Assembly: GCF_003259845.1 (NCBI RefSeq)
Contig: NZ_QLMJ01000004.1
Location: forward strand, 372,001 to 436,000
DNA length: 64,000 nucleotides
Reading direction: 5' to 3'
DNA from: Actinoplanes lutulentus
Lineage (GTDB): Bacteria > Actinomycetota > Actinomycetes > Mycobacteriales > Micromonosporaceae
Positions within the stretch are counted from its first letter, which is position 1; the number at the start of each line of letters is the position of its first letter. Under the pieces are notes generated by a model, which saw nothing but the letters and a program-made list of their open reading frames with translations, had not been told where the DNA came from and searched no databases. Below are positions 25,391-33,349 of this stretch, one piece after another. Made by a program: the position numbers and the translations under genes.

Positions 25391-27103
25391 ATGAACACCG
25401 GAATGATCTCGCCGAAAGCTCGCGCCGCCGCCCTGGCCGCCCTGTCCTCCGGTGACGAACTCGACGTACTGGTCATCGGCGCCGGCGTGGTGGGCTCCGG
25501 TGCGGCCCTCGACGCCGCCACCCGAGGGCTCTCGGTCGGCCTGCTCGAAGCCCGCGACTTCGCGAGCGGCACCTCCAGCCGGTCCAGCAAGCTGATCCAC
25601 GGCGGCCTGCGCTACCTGGAGATGCTCGACTTCTCGCTGGTCCGCGAGGCCCTGCGGGAGCGTGGCCTGCTGATCGGAAAGCTCGCGCCGCACCTGGTCC
25701 GCCCGGTGGCGTTCCTCTACCCGCTCCAGCACCGCGCCTGGGAGCGGTTCTACATCGGCGCCGGCATCGCGCTCTACGACACCCTCGCTCTCTCCGGTGG
25801 TAGCGCCGGCCTCCCCCGGCACCGGCACCTGTCCCGCGCCCAGGCGCTCAAGTCGTTCCCGGCGCTGCGGCCTGAGACGCTCATCGGCGCGATCCGGTAC
25901 TACGACGCTCAGGTCGACGACGCCCGGCACACCATGTTCCTGGCCCGGACCGCTGCCGCTTACGGCGCGCATGTCGCGTCCCGTACCGAAGTGATCGGTT
26001 TCCTGCGTGAGGGCCGCCGGGTTGTCGGTGTGCAGGCGCGTGACCTGGAGACGGGTGCCGAGTTCGAGGTGCGGGCTCGCAGCGTCATCAACGCGACAGG
26101 TGTGTGGACCGGCGACAGCCAGGCGATGCTCACCGGCGAGCGGGGGCAGTTCAAGATCACCGCGAGCAAGGGGATCCACCTGGTGGTGCCGCGCGACAAG
26201 ATCGCTGCCAAGGCCGGCATGATCTTGCGTACGGAAACCAGCGTGCTGTTCGTAATCCCGTGGGACCGCCACTGGATCATCGGCACCACTGACACACCGT
26301 GGGACCTCGACAAGGCTGACCCGGCGGCGTCCGGTCGCGACGTCGACTACCTGCTCGACGAGGTCAACAAGGCGCTCGCCACCCCGCTGACCCGCGACGA
26401 CGTGCAGGGTGTCTACGCCGGACTGCGCCCGCTGCTGTCCGCCGAGGCCTCCACCACCGCGAAGCTGTCCCGCGAGCACGCCGTCGGCAAGCCGGTCCCC
26501 GGCATGGTCATCGTGGCCGGCGGCAAGTACACGACGTACCGGGTGATGGCGAAGGACGCGGTCGACGCCGCCGTCGCCGACCTCAACACCCGGGTGCCGG
26601 CCTCCTGCACCGACCAGGTGCCGCTGCTCGGCGCCGAGGGGTACCGGGCCGCCTGGAACCGCCGCGCCCAGCTGGCCCGCCGCGCCGGCCTGCACGTCTC
26701 CCGCGTCGAACACCTGCTCCGCCGGTACGGCACGCTGACCGACGAGGTCCTCGCCCTGATCGAAGCGGACCCGGCGCTCGGACGGCCGCTCGACGGCGCC
26801 ACCGACTACCTGGCCGCCGAGGTCGTCTACGCGGTCACCCATGAGGGTGCTCGGCACCTTGAGGACGTGTTGTCCCGGCGTACCCGGATCTCGATGGAAA
26901 CCGCGGACCGCGGCGTCGCCGCGGCCCGGACCACCGCGAAGCTCATCGCGGAAGCCCTGGGCTGGTCCGATGAGGAGACCGAGCGCGAGATCGCCCGGTA
27001 CGAAGCAGTGGTCGTGGCCGAGCTGGCCGCCCAGGAACAGCTCGACGACCAGGGCGCGGACGCCGCCCGGCGGGGTGTGCCGCTCGCCGCTTCGGCTGCC
27101 TGA
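25391..27103 (+). CDS. glpD: glycerol-3-phosphate dehydrogenase, FAD-dependent
   Basis: The 570-residue enzyme has the FAD-binding LDVLVIGAGVVGSGAALDA near residue 27, the GlpD signature SSRSSKLIHGGLRYLE, and IPWDRHWIIGTTDTPWD. The C-terminal domain (VSRVEHLLRRYG..., YAVTHEGARHLEDVLSRRTRI) is the DAO_C region of GlpD/GlpA. It oxidises glycerol 3-phosphate to dihydroxyacetone phosphate at the membrane, passing electrons to quinone. Length and domain order are normal. It is cotranscribed with the second glycerol kinase gene and followed by a terminator. Confidence 0.95.
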   Translation: MNTGMISPKARAAALAALSSGDELDVLVIGAGVVGSGAALDAATRGLSVGLLEARDFASGTSSRSSKLIHGGLRYLEMLDFSLVREALRERGLLIGKLAPHLVRPVAFLYPLQHRAWERFYIGAGIALYDTLALSGGSAGLPRHRHLSRAQALKSFPALRPETLIGAIRYYDAQVDDARHTMFLARTAAAYGAHVASRTEVIGFLREGRRVVGVQARDLETGAEFEVRARSVINATGVWTGDSQAMLTGERGQFKITASKGIHLVVPRDKIAAKAGMILRTETSVLFVIPWDRHWIIGTTDTPWDLDKADPAASGRDVDYLLDEVNKALATPLTRDDVQGVYAGLRPLLSAEASTTAKLSREHAVGKPVPGMVIVAGGKYTTYRVMAKDAVDAAVADLNTRVPASCTDQVPLLGAEGYRAAWNRRAQLARRAGLHVSRVEHLLRRYGTLTDEVLALIEADPALGRPLDGATDYLAAEVVYAVTHEGARHLEDVLSRRTRISMETADRGVAAARTTAKLIAEALGWSDEETEREIARYEAVVVAELAAQEQLDDQGADAARRGVPLAASAA

Positions 27104-27111
27104 GTTCGTTC

Positions 27112-27146
27112 AGCCCGCCGGGTCTCGTGCCCGGCGGGCTCTTTCT
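27112..27146 (+). terminator. rho-independent terminator after glpD
   Basis: AGCCCGCCGGG and CCCGGCGGGCT form an 11-bp perfect stem with a 7-base loop, followed by CTTTCT, nine bases after the glpD stop codon. Confidence 0.92.
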
Positions 27147-27254
27147 ATACCCCCTCTCCACCGATGACGTTCAATGCCTCTGGGTACTGAACTGACCGCA
27201 TAGCGTTGCTGTTTCTCCAGGCAGGATGCACCTCCGCCTTCGAGAGGGTTCGCT

Positions 27255-28283
27255 ATATACAACCAGCAATGGCAGCCGTATGTGCCCGCCAGTTCCGCTC
27301 CTCCGCTCTATCAACAGCCCGGTCATCAGCAGCACGCCGCTCTTGCGGTGACGCTGCGGTACTCGCCGCTCGCGATGCTGCTCGGGCTGTTCACGCCGGT
27401 CCTCGCCGTTGACGGGCAGCCGGTGCGGGCGGGCTGGAAACGGCCGATCGTGATGCCGGTCGCGCCCGGGCGGCACCACGTGCACGTGCATGTTCCGTAC
27501 CTTCTGCCGCGCCGGATCGGCAAGGCCGACCTCGACGTCGTCGTGCTGCCCGGCCAGACCGCCGCGCTGGAGTACCGCGCGCCGATGATCGCCTACATGC
27601 GCGGCGCACTCGGCGCCCCGCCGCAGAAATACCCCGGCATGATCGCCACGATCGTCCTGCTGGCGCTGGTCGTGCTGATGGCGTTCTGCGCGGTCGGCAA
27701 CGCGATCGTCGCCGCCTCCGCCGAGACCCGGACCGTCCCGGCCTGGACACCGACGCCGGCCCGGACGATCCCGAAGCTCCCCTCCCTGCCGGGGTCCACT
27801 TCCGGCTCGCAGCCGGACTTGACGGAAGGCGCAGCCGTGCGGGACGTCGCCGGCGCCACCTTCGCAGCGTCCGACAAGACGGCCACGATGCGGTTCACCG
27901 GTTGGCCGTTCGCCTTCCGTACCCCGGCGAGCTGGGGCTGCCTCGGCGCCAAGGTCGAGCTGACCGGCGCCAAGGCGTACATCTGCGTCGACGAATCCGA
28001 CCCCAGCGGCGAGAAACGCGTCGGCGTGATGCTGCGGACCTGCACCCAGCCCTGCGGCGAAGAGTCGATGGCCCGTCTGACGAAGGACTGGTTCAGCGCG
28101 ACACCGAAGGCGGCCGGCAACGCCACGAATTTCCTGGAGTCGTCCGGCAACGGGAAGTACGAGATGGAGATGGACCACTTCTTCGCCGGCAAGTGGCAGG
28201 TGGCGGTCGCCGCGACCGCCCCGGAGAAACAGCGCGCCGAGGTCCAGAAGATCGCCAACGACATCCTCACCCAGACCTCGTGA
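27255..28283 (+). CDS. membrane-anchored protein heading a type VII-associated locus
   Basis: The N-terminal cytosolic part is a short Gln/Pro-rich leader, then a compact beta domain (VTLRYSPLAM, VDGQPVRAGWKR, PGRHHVHVHVPYLLP) known as a conserved actinobacterial hypothetical domain. One hydrophobic helix follows (IATIVLLALVVLMAFCAVGN), then a Pro-rich linker and an extracellular domain of about 120 residues containing four Cys. I place the start at an ATA codon at 27255 because GAGAGGG lies six bases before it and the leader reads YNQQWQPYVP; the first ordinary start, GTG at 27282, has no ribosome-binding site. It ends one base before the YbaB gene. Function unknown. Confidence 0.72.
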   Translation: MYNQQWQPYVPASSAPPLYQQPGHQQHAALAVTLRYSPLAMLLGLFTPVLAVDGQPVRAGWKRPIVMPVAPGRHHVHVHVPYLLPRRIGKADLDVVVLPGQTAALEYRAPMIAYMRGALGAPPQKYPGMIATIVLLALVVLMAFCAVGNAIVAASAETRTVPAWTPTPARTIPKLPSLPGSTSGSQPDLTEGAAVRDVAGATFAASDKTATMRFTGWPFAFRTPASWGCLGAKVELTGAKAYICVDESDPSGEKRVGVMLRTCTQPCGEESMARLTKDWFSATPKAAGNATNFLESSGNGKYEMEMDHFFAGKWQVAVAATAPEKQRAEVQKIANDILTQTS

Positions 28284-28284
28284 C

Positions 28285-28659
28285 ATGTCCGACTTCGCCC
28301 TGGACGACGCCGACCGCTGGGTCGGCGACTGGCAGGCCGGCCTGGAGGAACGCCTGGCCCGCACCCGAGCCCTGTCCACAAGACTGCACGCCCTGACCGG
28401 ATCCGCCCAGTCAGCCGGAGGCCTGGTCGAGGCCACCGTGGACAGCGCGGGCGCCCTGACAGATCTTTACCTCTCCGACGAGGTACGCCGCCACTCCGCC
28501 CGCTGGATAGCCGAACAGATCCTGACCGCGTCCGAGGCGGCCCGAGCCGAGCTGGCCAGGCAGGCGGTGCTGGTGGCCCGGGCGAACGGCGACGACGAGA
28601 CGGCCGAGGGCCGGGTGCTGCTGACGGCCTTCACCGATCGCCTGGAGACCCGGCGATGA
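28285..28659 (+). CDS. YbaB/EbfC-family protein
   Basis: The 124-residue protein has the YbaB layout: a long first helix, a central beta hairpin GGLVEATVDSAGALTDLYLSD, and a second helix (ARWIAEQILTASEAARAELARQ). YbaB proteins are small dimeric nucleoid-associated proteins. In actinomycetes, extra copies recur next to WXG100/EspC-type genes and toxins of type VII systems, which is the case here. The ATG of the next gene overlaps its stop codon. Confidence 0.82.
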   Translation: MSDFALDDADRWVGDWQAGLEERLARTRALSTRLHALTGSAQSAGGLVEATVDSAGALTDLYLSDEVRRHSARWIAEQILTASEAARAELARQAVLVARANGDDETAEGRVLLTAFTDRLETRR

Positions 28660-28949
28660 AGGTCACGCCGGAGGAGCTGTGGCGGCACTCCGCCCACCTG
28701 GACGACGTGACCGACGGGCTGTCCCGCGCCCGGATAGCCGGAGATGACACCTCCATGACGCCCGACGCCTACGGTCATCTCTGCGTCATAGTGCCCATTC
28801 TCCTCGAACAGGTCAGGGCACCACTGGCCGAGGCGATCGGCGAGGCGGTCCGCGCGGTGGGCACGAGCGCCACCGCGATCCGCCAGGCGGCAGACGAATA
28901 CCGACGCACCGACGACGTGGCCGCCGCAGAGCTGCACGGCAGGACGTGA
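28656..28949 (+). CDS. EspC-like (DUF2580-type) small helical secretion-associated protein
   Basis: The 97-residue protein is helical throughout and begins MKVTPEELWRHSAHLDDV, as do EspC-like WXG100-superfamily proteins. TPDAYGHLCVIVPILLEQV matches the loop and second-helix start, and the C-terminal helix ends ADEYRRTD, near the YxxxD/E secretion motif. It overlaps both neighbours. It is probably a type VII secretion partner or chaperone for the toxin encoded next. Confidence 0.8.
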   Translation: MKVTPEELWRHSAHLDDVTDGLSRARIAGDDTSMTPDAYGHLCVIVPILLEQVRAPLAEAIGEAVRAVGTSATAIRQAADEYRRTDDVAAAELHGRT

Positions 28950-30049
28950 TGACGTCAGCAGTAGCCGGCATCGGGATCGCCGAGGACATCGAGCTGCTCG
29001 CCGACGGCGTCCGGAATGGCAGCTGGATCGACGGCACGCTCGGCGTGACCGGCGCGAGCCTCGATGCGCTCGCCTACATCGCGGACCCGGTCGGCATGCT
29101 GCTGCAATCAGGCGTCGCCTGGCTGATCGAGCACGTCCGGCCCCTGACCGCGGTGTTGGATCAGCTGGCCGGCAATCCCGTACAGATATCTGCGTCCGCG
29201 CAAAGCTGGCGCGAGATAGCCGCAGGCCTGCGCACGCAGGCCGACCAAGTGGGGTGGTCAGTCCGCCTGGATCTGTCCGAGTGGGACAGTCCAGCGGCCA
29301 CGGCGTATCGAATCCGCTCGGAGAGCGACCAGCAGGCGGTCTTCGCCCTGGCCGCCGCGGCCCAGACCTTGGCCGAGCTGATCGAAGGCGCCGGGGCACT
29401 GATAGCGGCAGTCCGGCTGCTGGTGCGGGACGCGATCGCCTTCCTGGTGTCCCGCCTGGTGGTGTACGCAGCCGAGGCAGCCTTCACCCTGGGCCTGGCA
29501 ACCCCGGTGGTGGTAGGCCAGGTCACCGCGGCGATCAGTTCATGGGGCGCCCGGATCGCCGGGTTCCTGCAAGCCCTGATCCGAAGCCTGCGCAACCTGA
29601 CCCCAACCACCCAAACCCTGACCACCCGAATCACCGAGATCAAATCCCTCCTCACCGACAAGGCGCCTGCCGACGTCCTCAACCGGGTGCAGAAGAGAGG
29701 CGAGGGACCACGACTCTTCCGGCGCATGAGCGTCGCCCACGAGATCGCCGCGAAATACGGCATCGACATCTCGGATCTGAAGATCTCACTAGGGACCGTG
29801 CAGGAGCGGGTCGCCTTCGGCCGGACGTTCGCGGATGGATCCATTCACCTCTACCCGCGCGCTTTTCACAGTGAAGAAGACCTGGCCAGGACGCTCGCCC
29901 ACGAGAAGTTCCACGCCGACGAGCTCGCCTCAGGAATTCCCTACCCACGGGATCGCGCGGAGTTCCGGGCTTCCGAGGATCGCGCATATGCTCACGAGGA
30001 CGAGTGGTGGGACAACCAGCCGATCCGGCCTGAGCCGAGAGGTCGATGA
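28949..30049 (+). CDS. type VII-associated polymorphic toxin with HExxH C-terminal domain
   Basis: The 366-residue protein has a WXG100-like helical N-terminal region (about 60-135, including LSEWDSPAATAYR), then a hydrophobic helical carrier (about 135-215: VRLLVRDAIAFL, LGLATPVVVGQV). The C-terminal 110 residues form a separate domain with AHEKFHADE (an HExxH motif) and the acidic end RAYAHEDEWWDN. The carrier closely resembles that of the 30410 gene, while the C-termini differ, as in polymorphic toxin families. The HExxH suggests a zinc peptidase or another metal-dependent toxin. The gene downstream overlaps by four bases and probably encodes immunity. ATG at 28949 is preferred over GTG at 28946 for ribosome-binding-site spacing. 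Confidence 0.72.
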   Translation: MTSAVAGIGIAEDIELLADGVRNGSWIDGTLGVTGASLDALAYIADPVGMLLQSGVAWLIEHVRPLTAVLDQLAGNPVQISASAQSWREIAAGLRTQADQVGWSVRLDLSEWDSPAATAYRIRSESDQQAVFALAAAAQTLAELIEGAGALIAAVRLLVRDAIAFLVSRLVVYAAEAAFTLGLATPVVVGQVTAAISSWGARIAGFLQALIRSLRNLTPTTQTLTTRITEIKSLLTDKAPADVLNRVQKRGEGPRLFRRMSVAHEIAAKYGIDISDLKISLGTVQERVAFGRTFADGSIHLYPRAFHSEEDLARTLAHEKFHADELASGIPYPRDRAEFRASEDRAYAHEDEWWDNQPIRPEPRGR

Positions 30050-30333
30050 TGGCAACATCCGAGCAATGGTGGGACACCTTCCGCGCCGCTTGTGATGCGG
30101 TGCCCGGGCCGGTCGACCTCGCCTGCCCCAACTGCGGGCACCAATGCCTCCGTCTCGTCTTCACCGGCAACCTCGATCGAGCGGTCGGATACGCACAGTT
30201 CTGGTGCGACAACTGCTTGCAGGGCATCGGCATCTCCCGCACGCACATTCCCGATGGCGCGGTTGTCCAGGACATCCGGCTGCCCGAGGAAGAGCGCGTA
30301 CCCAAGATCCCGAACTTCCGGCTCGCCGTCTGA
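30046..30333 (+). CDS. zinc-ribbon small protein, candidate immunity protein
   Basis: The 95-residue protein contains CPNCGHQC and CDNC about 28 residues apart, a zinc ribbon, and ends in a short Pro/Val tail. It overlaps the toxin stop codon by four bases (ATGA), the usual position of a cognate immunity gene. I recognise no known immunity family. Translational coupling to the toxin and the terminator after it support the pairing; the function is inference. Confidence 0.65.
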   Translation: MMATSEQWWDTFRAACDAVPGPVDLACPNCGHQCLRLVFTGNLDRAVGYAQFWCDNCLQGIGISRTHIPDGAVVQDIRLPEEERVPKIPNFRLAV

Positions 30334-30345
30334 CCAGCGCTGCTG

Positions 30346-30370
30346 AACCGGCTTCCGCGGGCCGGTTTTT
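30346..30370 (+). terminator. terminator after the first toxin-immunity unit
   Basis: AACCGGC and GCCGGTT form a 7-bp stem with an 8-base loop directly followed by TTT. It closes the membrane protein-YbaB-EspC-toxin-immunity unit. Confidence 0.82.
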
Positions 30371-30394
30371 CTCCGGATAGGACACTATCCGGAG
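30371..30394. promoter_or_regulatory. inverted repeat before the second toxin gene
   Basis: CTCCGGATA and TATCCGGAG are perfect 9-bp arms around GGACAC, directly after the terminator and 15 bases before the toxin start codon. It may be an operator, or may sequester the GGAGG that its right arm contains. Confidence 0.5.
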
Positions 30395-30409
30395 GGAGGC
30401 CGGCGAGCC

Positions 30410-31369
30410 GTGACGTACCCGAATCCCCTGGTGGCTCAGGCTCAGGACTCGACGACCTGGCACACCGGGCTCGGTCTGGTGGGCGACTTCGCCGACATAG
30501 CCGAGGTGACCAGCTGGTTCGGCGCGGCCGGCGACGCGTACCGGGAACACGCCCGCCTCCACCTGGAGACCCTGGACGGTCTGGCGACAGCGGCACGCGG
30601 CATCTCGTACGCGGTGGAGGGCGCCGGCCTGCTGGTAGCCCTGGTCCGAGGCATCGTCCGCGACTTGATCGCCGAGTTCGTGGCCACCCTGGCGGTCCGC
30701 CTGCCGCAGTGGCTGGCCATGGAGGGCCTGACGCTGGGCATAGCCACACCCGCGGTGGTAGGCCAGGTGTCAGCGCTGGTCCTCAAATGGACAAACCGAA
30801 TCCAGCAGTTCATCCGAGGCCTACTGTCCAGCCTCCGCCGCCTGCACCCCCTGCTCGACAGGCTGATCGGGGCCCTGACCAAGCTGACCAGCGGCAGCAA
30901 GGCCCAGGCGAAGGCGGATCCGTTCCAACCTCAGCACCGTCAGTACCTACGCCACTCGGAGGCTGATCCGCTGGCGCGCTGGGGACCCGCACGCCAAACT
31001 CATCCGGAGCAGTGGGACGCCGCGATCCGGGAGGCGGAGGAGGCCGGCGTAGAGGTGAGTTTCCGGTCCGGCGGTCTGGCCTACGGCCCGAGTCCGTCGC
31101 CTGGACAGCCCGGCGTCATGGTCCTCGACCCGGAGGCGTCCTATGGGGCGTTGCTGCACGAGATGCAGCACCTGCGTGACGACCGGGATGTCGGGTGGGC
31201 CGGCATGCGAGGCTGGTTCGAGAGCCGGGAAGTGCGATACGCCGGCGAGGCTCGCGCCTACGACCAAGAGATTCGGTACGCGGAATCGATCGGCGACCAC
31301 GAGTCCGTCGCCAAACTCAAAGAACTGGTCGCCGAGGAGTACCGGCGGATTTTCGAGGAGATGCCATGA
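30410..31369 (+). CDS. second polymorphic toxin, same carrier, different HExxH C-terminus
   Basis: The 319-residue protein starts at GTG. Residues 30-60 contain SWFGAAGDAYREHA, a WXG-type turn, followed by a carrier (GAGLLVALVRGIVRDLI, LGIATPAVVGQVSAL, SLRRLHPLLDRL) that parallels the toxin at 28949. The C-terminal 150 residues differ and contain LLHEMQHLRDD (HExxH), then ESREVRYAGEARAYDQEI with possible third ligands. A metallopeptidase-like toxin is the best reading; the target is unknown. The following gene overlaps by four bases. There is no own YbaB or EspC gene, so the first unit may supply them. Confidence 0.72.
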   Translation: MTYPNPLVAQAQDSTTWHTGLGLVGDFADIAEVTSWFGAAGDAYREHARLHLETLDGLATAARGISYAVEGAGLLVALVRGIVRDLIAEFVATLAVRLPQWLAMEGLTLGIATPAVVGQVSALVLKWTNRIQQFIRGLLSSLRRLHPLLDRLIGALTKLTSGSKAQAKADPFQPQHRQYLRHSEADPLARWGPARQTHPEQWDAAIREAEEAGVEVSFRSGGLAYGPSPSPGQPGVMVLDPEASYGALLHEMQHLRDDRDVGWAGMRGWFESREVRYAGEARAYDQEIRYAESIGDHESVAKLKELVAEEYRRIFEEMP

Positions 31370-31761
31370 CGTTTTCGATTCCGCCCGGCATGCCGGTGCC
31401 GCCCCGGTTGCCCGAGCCGCCGGTACGCGAGATGAGCAATGCGGAACTCGCCGAGCTGGTCCGCGCGGGCAGCCCGTTCCGCGGCAAAGCGGTCTACGCA
31501 CTCGGCGACCGGGCGGTGTCCGACGACGATGCCGCGACGGTCCTCGGTGAGCTGACCTACCTGCCCGTGCTTCGCGAGGACCGGTTCCATCTCGTCTCCA
31601 TGGCCGGGGCCGCAATCGTCGCGTTGCTGGCCGCGGCAACTCCGCACGCTCGGCAGGTGGCATACCGCGCTTTCGCCGCCCTGCCCGAGTCCGAACAGCG
31701 CGACCTGCTCCTGCACCTCCGCAGCGACCGCATCGAGAACGCCCACCCCACCACCCCCTGA
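31366..31761 (+). CDS. HEAT-like small protein, candidate immunity protein
   Basis: The 131-residue protein is helical with an LVRAGSPFRGKAVYALGDRAV unit and later repeat-like helices (AIVALLAAATPHARQVAYRAFAALPESEQRDLLLHL). It overlaps the toxin stop codon by four bases. Helical-repeat immunity proteins that scan paired helices are common in polymorphic toxin loci. The assignment rests mainly on position. Confidence 0.65.
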   Translation: MTFSIPPGMPVPPRLPEPPVREMSNAELAELVRAGSPFRGKAVYALGDRAVSDDDAATVLGELTYLPVLREDRFHLVSMAGAAIVALLAAATPHARQVAYRAFAALPESEQRDLLLHLRSDRIENAHPTTP

Positions 31762-31763
31762 AA

Positions 31764-31804
31764 CGTGTCGACTTCAGGCGCAATCCGCGCCTCAACTCGA
31801 CACG
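31764..31804. repeat. palindromic repeat, family PR, copy 5
   Basis: The 18-base arms CGTGTCGACTTCAGGCGC and GCGCCTCAACTCGACACG are complementary except for two mismatches, separated by five bases. The left-arm consensus equals that of the copy at 17526. It lies between the immunity gene and the TPR gene, convergent ends, so it may also terminate transcription. Confidence 0.85.
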
Positions 31805-31824
31805 CTTCCGGGTGGCCGGTGCGG

Positions 31825-33297
31825 TTACTCGGCGTTCTTTGCTGACCGGGCTGCCCAGAACCTCTGGCCCGCTTCCGCATAACCCTCGGCCGCCGACCGG
31901 AACCGGACCCGTGCGCCCACCCCATCCCCCGCCGCCGACAGTGCCCACCCAGCCGCCGAGTCAGCCATCGCGCTCCACCCCGAGCCAGCGAACGACCCCG
32001 CGACCCGCTCCGCCGAAACCGCCAGGGCCTGGGCACTGTCCACCGCCCCGACCAGCGCATACGCCTGCGCGCCGATCGGGTTCACCAGTGCGCTGCAGGA
32101 CAAGCACTCGCCGTGCCGGGCCGCTGCGCTCTGCACCGCGCGTACCGATCGGATCGCCTCCGAGGGTGAGCCGCGTTCCATCGCCGCGAGGGCGGCGGTC
32201 GCGTGCAGCCGCGCCCAAGCGTGCCGTGGCATCGGGGTTTCCTCAGCGATCACGGTGGCCCGCTCAAGATGAGCCAAAGCCTCGGCATGTTCCCCGACGC
32301 AGGCGGCAAGTTCAGCGCGACGCAACCAGGGCAACGCCACCGATCCGCGAGTGAAAGAAACGGATAGCGACTCATACAGATCGCAACTGCGCTCCAGACA
32401 AACCGCCGCCTCGTCCCACTCGGCACGCAGCAGAAGCGACTCCCCCAGCAGACACCAGGCAAAAGCCTGCCCCGGGACAGCGCCAAGGCCGGCGGCCAAG
32501 AGACGCCGCGCATCCTCGACCTCGTAAAGACGCGACTGGCTGAGGCAGTGGTTGTAATCCCACACGTGAGGCAATTCGTGCAGTTCAGGACGCCATTCAC
32601 CCCGCAGATGCGCGATGAGCGAAAGCGTCTCCCCGGAAACCCAGGCGCCCTCAGCGTCGCCGTGCGTTAGAGCAACCTCCTGCGCCCGCACAGCAAGCTC
32701 CTGCGCCCCGCCGAAATCACCGAGCTCAACAGCGAGATTCGCCCGCACACCCAGCAACCGCCCACTCTCAGCGGGATCCGGACCGAGCGCCGCCGCAGCC
32801 GCGAGATGAGGCTCCGCCTCATCCACGTCATGCTGCGACAACCACGCACTCGCGCATTTGCGATGGATCCGGCCTTCTTGGGTACGCGAAACCGACTCCA
32901 ACGCCTGATCAAAAGCGCTCAATGCCCCGCCCGGATCACCCGCTCGCACCCGCAGATCACCGACCTGTTCCCACAGCCCGGCCGCCCGTTCACCACCCTC
33001 GGCAAGCACAGCGATCCGGGCCAGCCAGGCCTGCGAATCCAAAGAAGCAGAAGCAGAAGAGGAAGCAGCAGAAGCATCGATGAGCAACCGCACAGCCCCC
33101 GCCGCCCCACTCAAATCCCCGGCAGCCTCCAGCAGCCCCGCATACTCCTCGACGAGCAGAAAGAACTCATCCTCGGAATCTTCACCAAACGAACCATCCC
33201 GATAGATCGATATCGCCGTCGCATAGGCCTCGGCGCTTTTCGCCCGTCGCGCGACAGCGACAAACGCCCAGAAGAGATCTACCCGCTCGTCCGTCAC
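31825..33297 (-). CDS. TPR-repeat protein, cytosolic
   Basis: The 490-residue protein, starting at GTG, is made of helix-turn-helix pairs with TPR-like spacing (GGALSAFDQALESVSRT, DEAEPHLAAAAALG, DEAAVCLERSCDLYESL, EALAHLERATVIAEE). It has no signal, membrane helix or enzymatic motif. TPR proteins act as protein-protein scaffolds. Ser-rich codons at about residues 75-85 form a low-complexity stretch (ASAASSSASASL). It faces the toxin locus across a palindromic repeat. Specific role unknown. Confidence 0.68.
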   Translation of the reverse strand: MTDERVDLFWAFVAVARRAKSAEAYATAISIYRDGSFGEDSEDEFFLLVEEYAGLLEAAGDLSGAAGAVRLLIDASAASSSASASLDSQAWLARIAVLAEGGERAAGLWEQVGDLRVRAGDPGGALSAFDQALESVSRTQEGRIHRKCASAWLSQHDVDEAEPHLAAAAALGPDPAESGRLLGVRANLAVELGDFGGAQELAVRAQEVALTHGDAEGAWVSGETLSLIAHLRGEWRPELHELPHVWDYNHCLSQSRLYEVEDARRLLAAGLGAVPGQAFAWCLLGESLLLRAEWDEAAVCLERSCDLYESLSVSFTRGSVALPWLRRAELAACVGEHAEALAHLERATVIAEETPMPRHAWARLHATAALAAMERGSPSEAIRSVRAVQSAAARHGECLSCSALVNPIGAQAYALVGAVDSAQALAVSAERVAGSFAGSGWSAMADSAAGWALSAAGDGVGARVRFRSAAEGYAEAGQRFWAARSAKNAE

Positions 33298-33349
33298 GCC
33301 GGGAACGCTGTCACATCCGCAGGTCAGCGCCGGTCAGGCGTTCGGTTCG

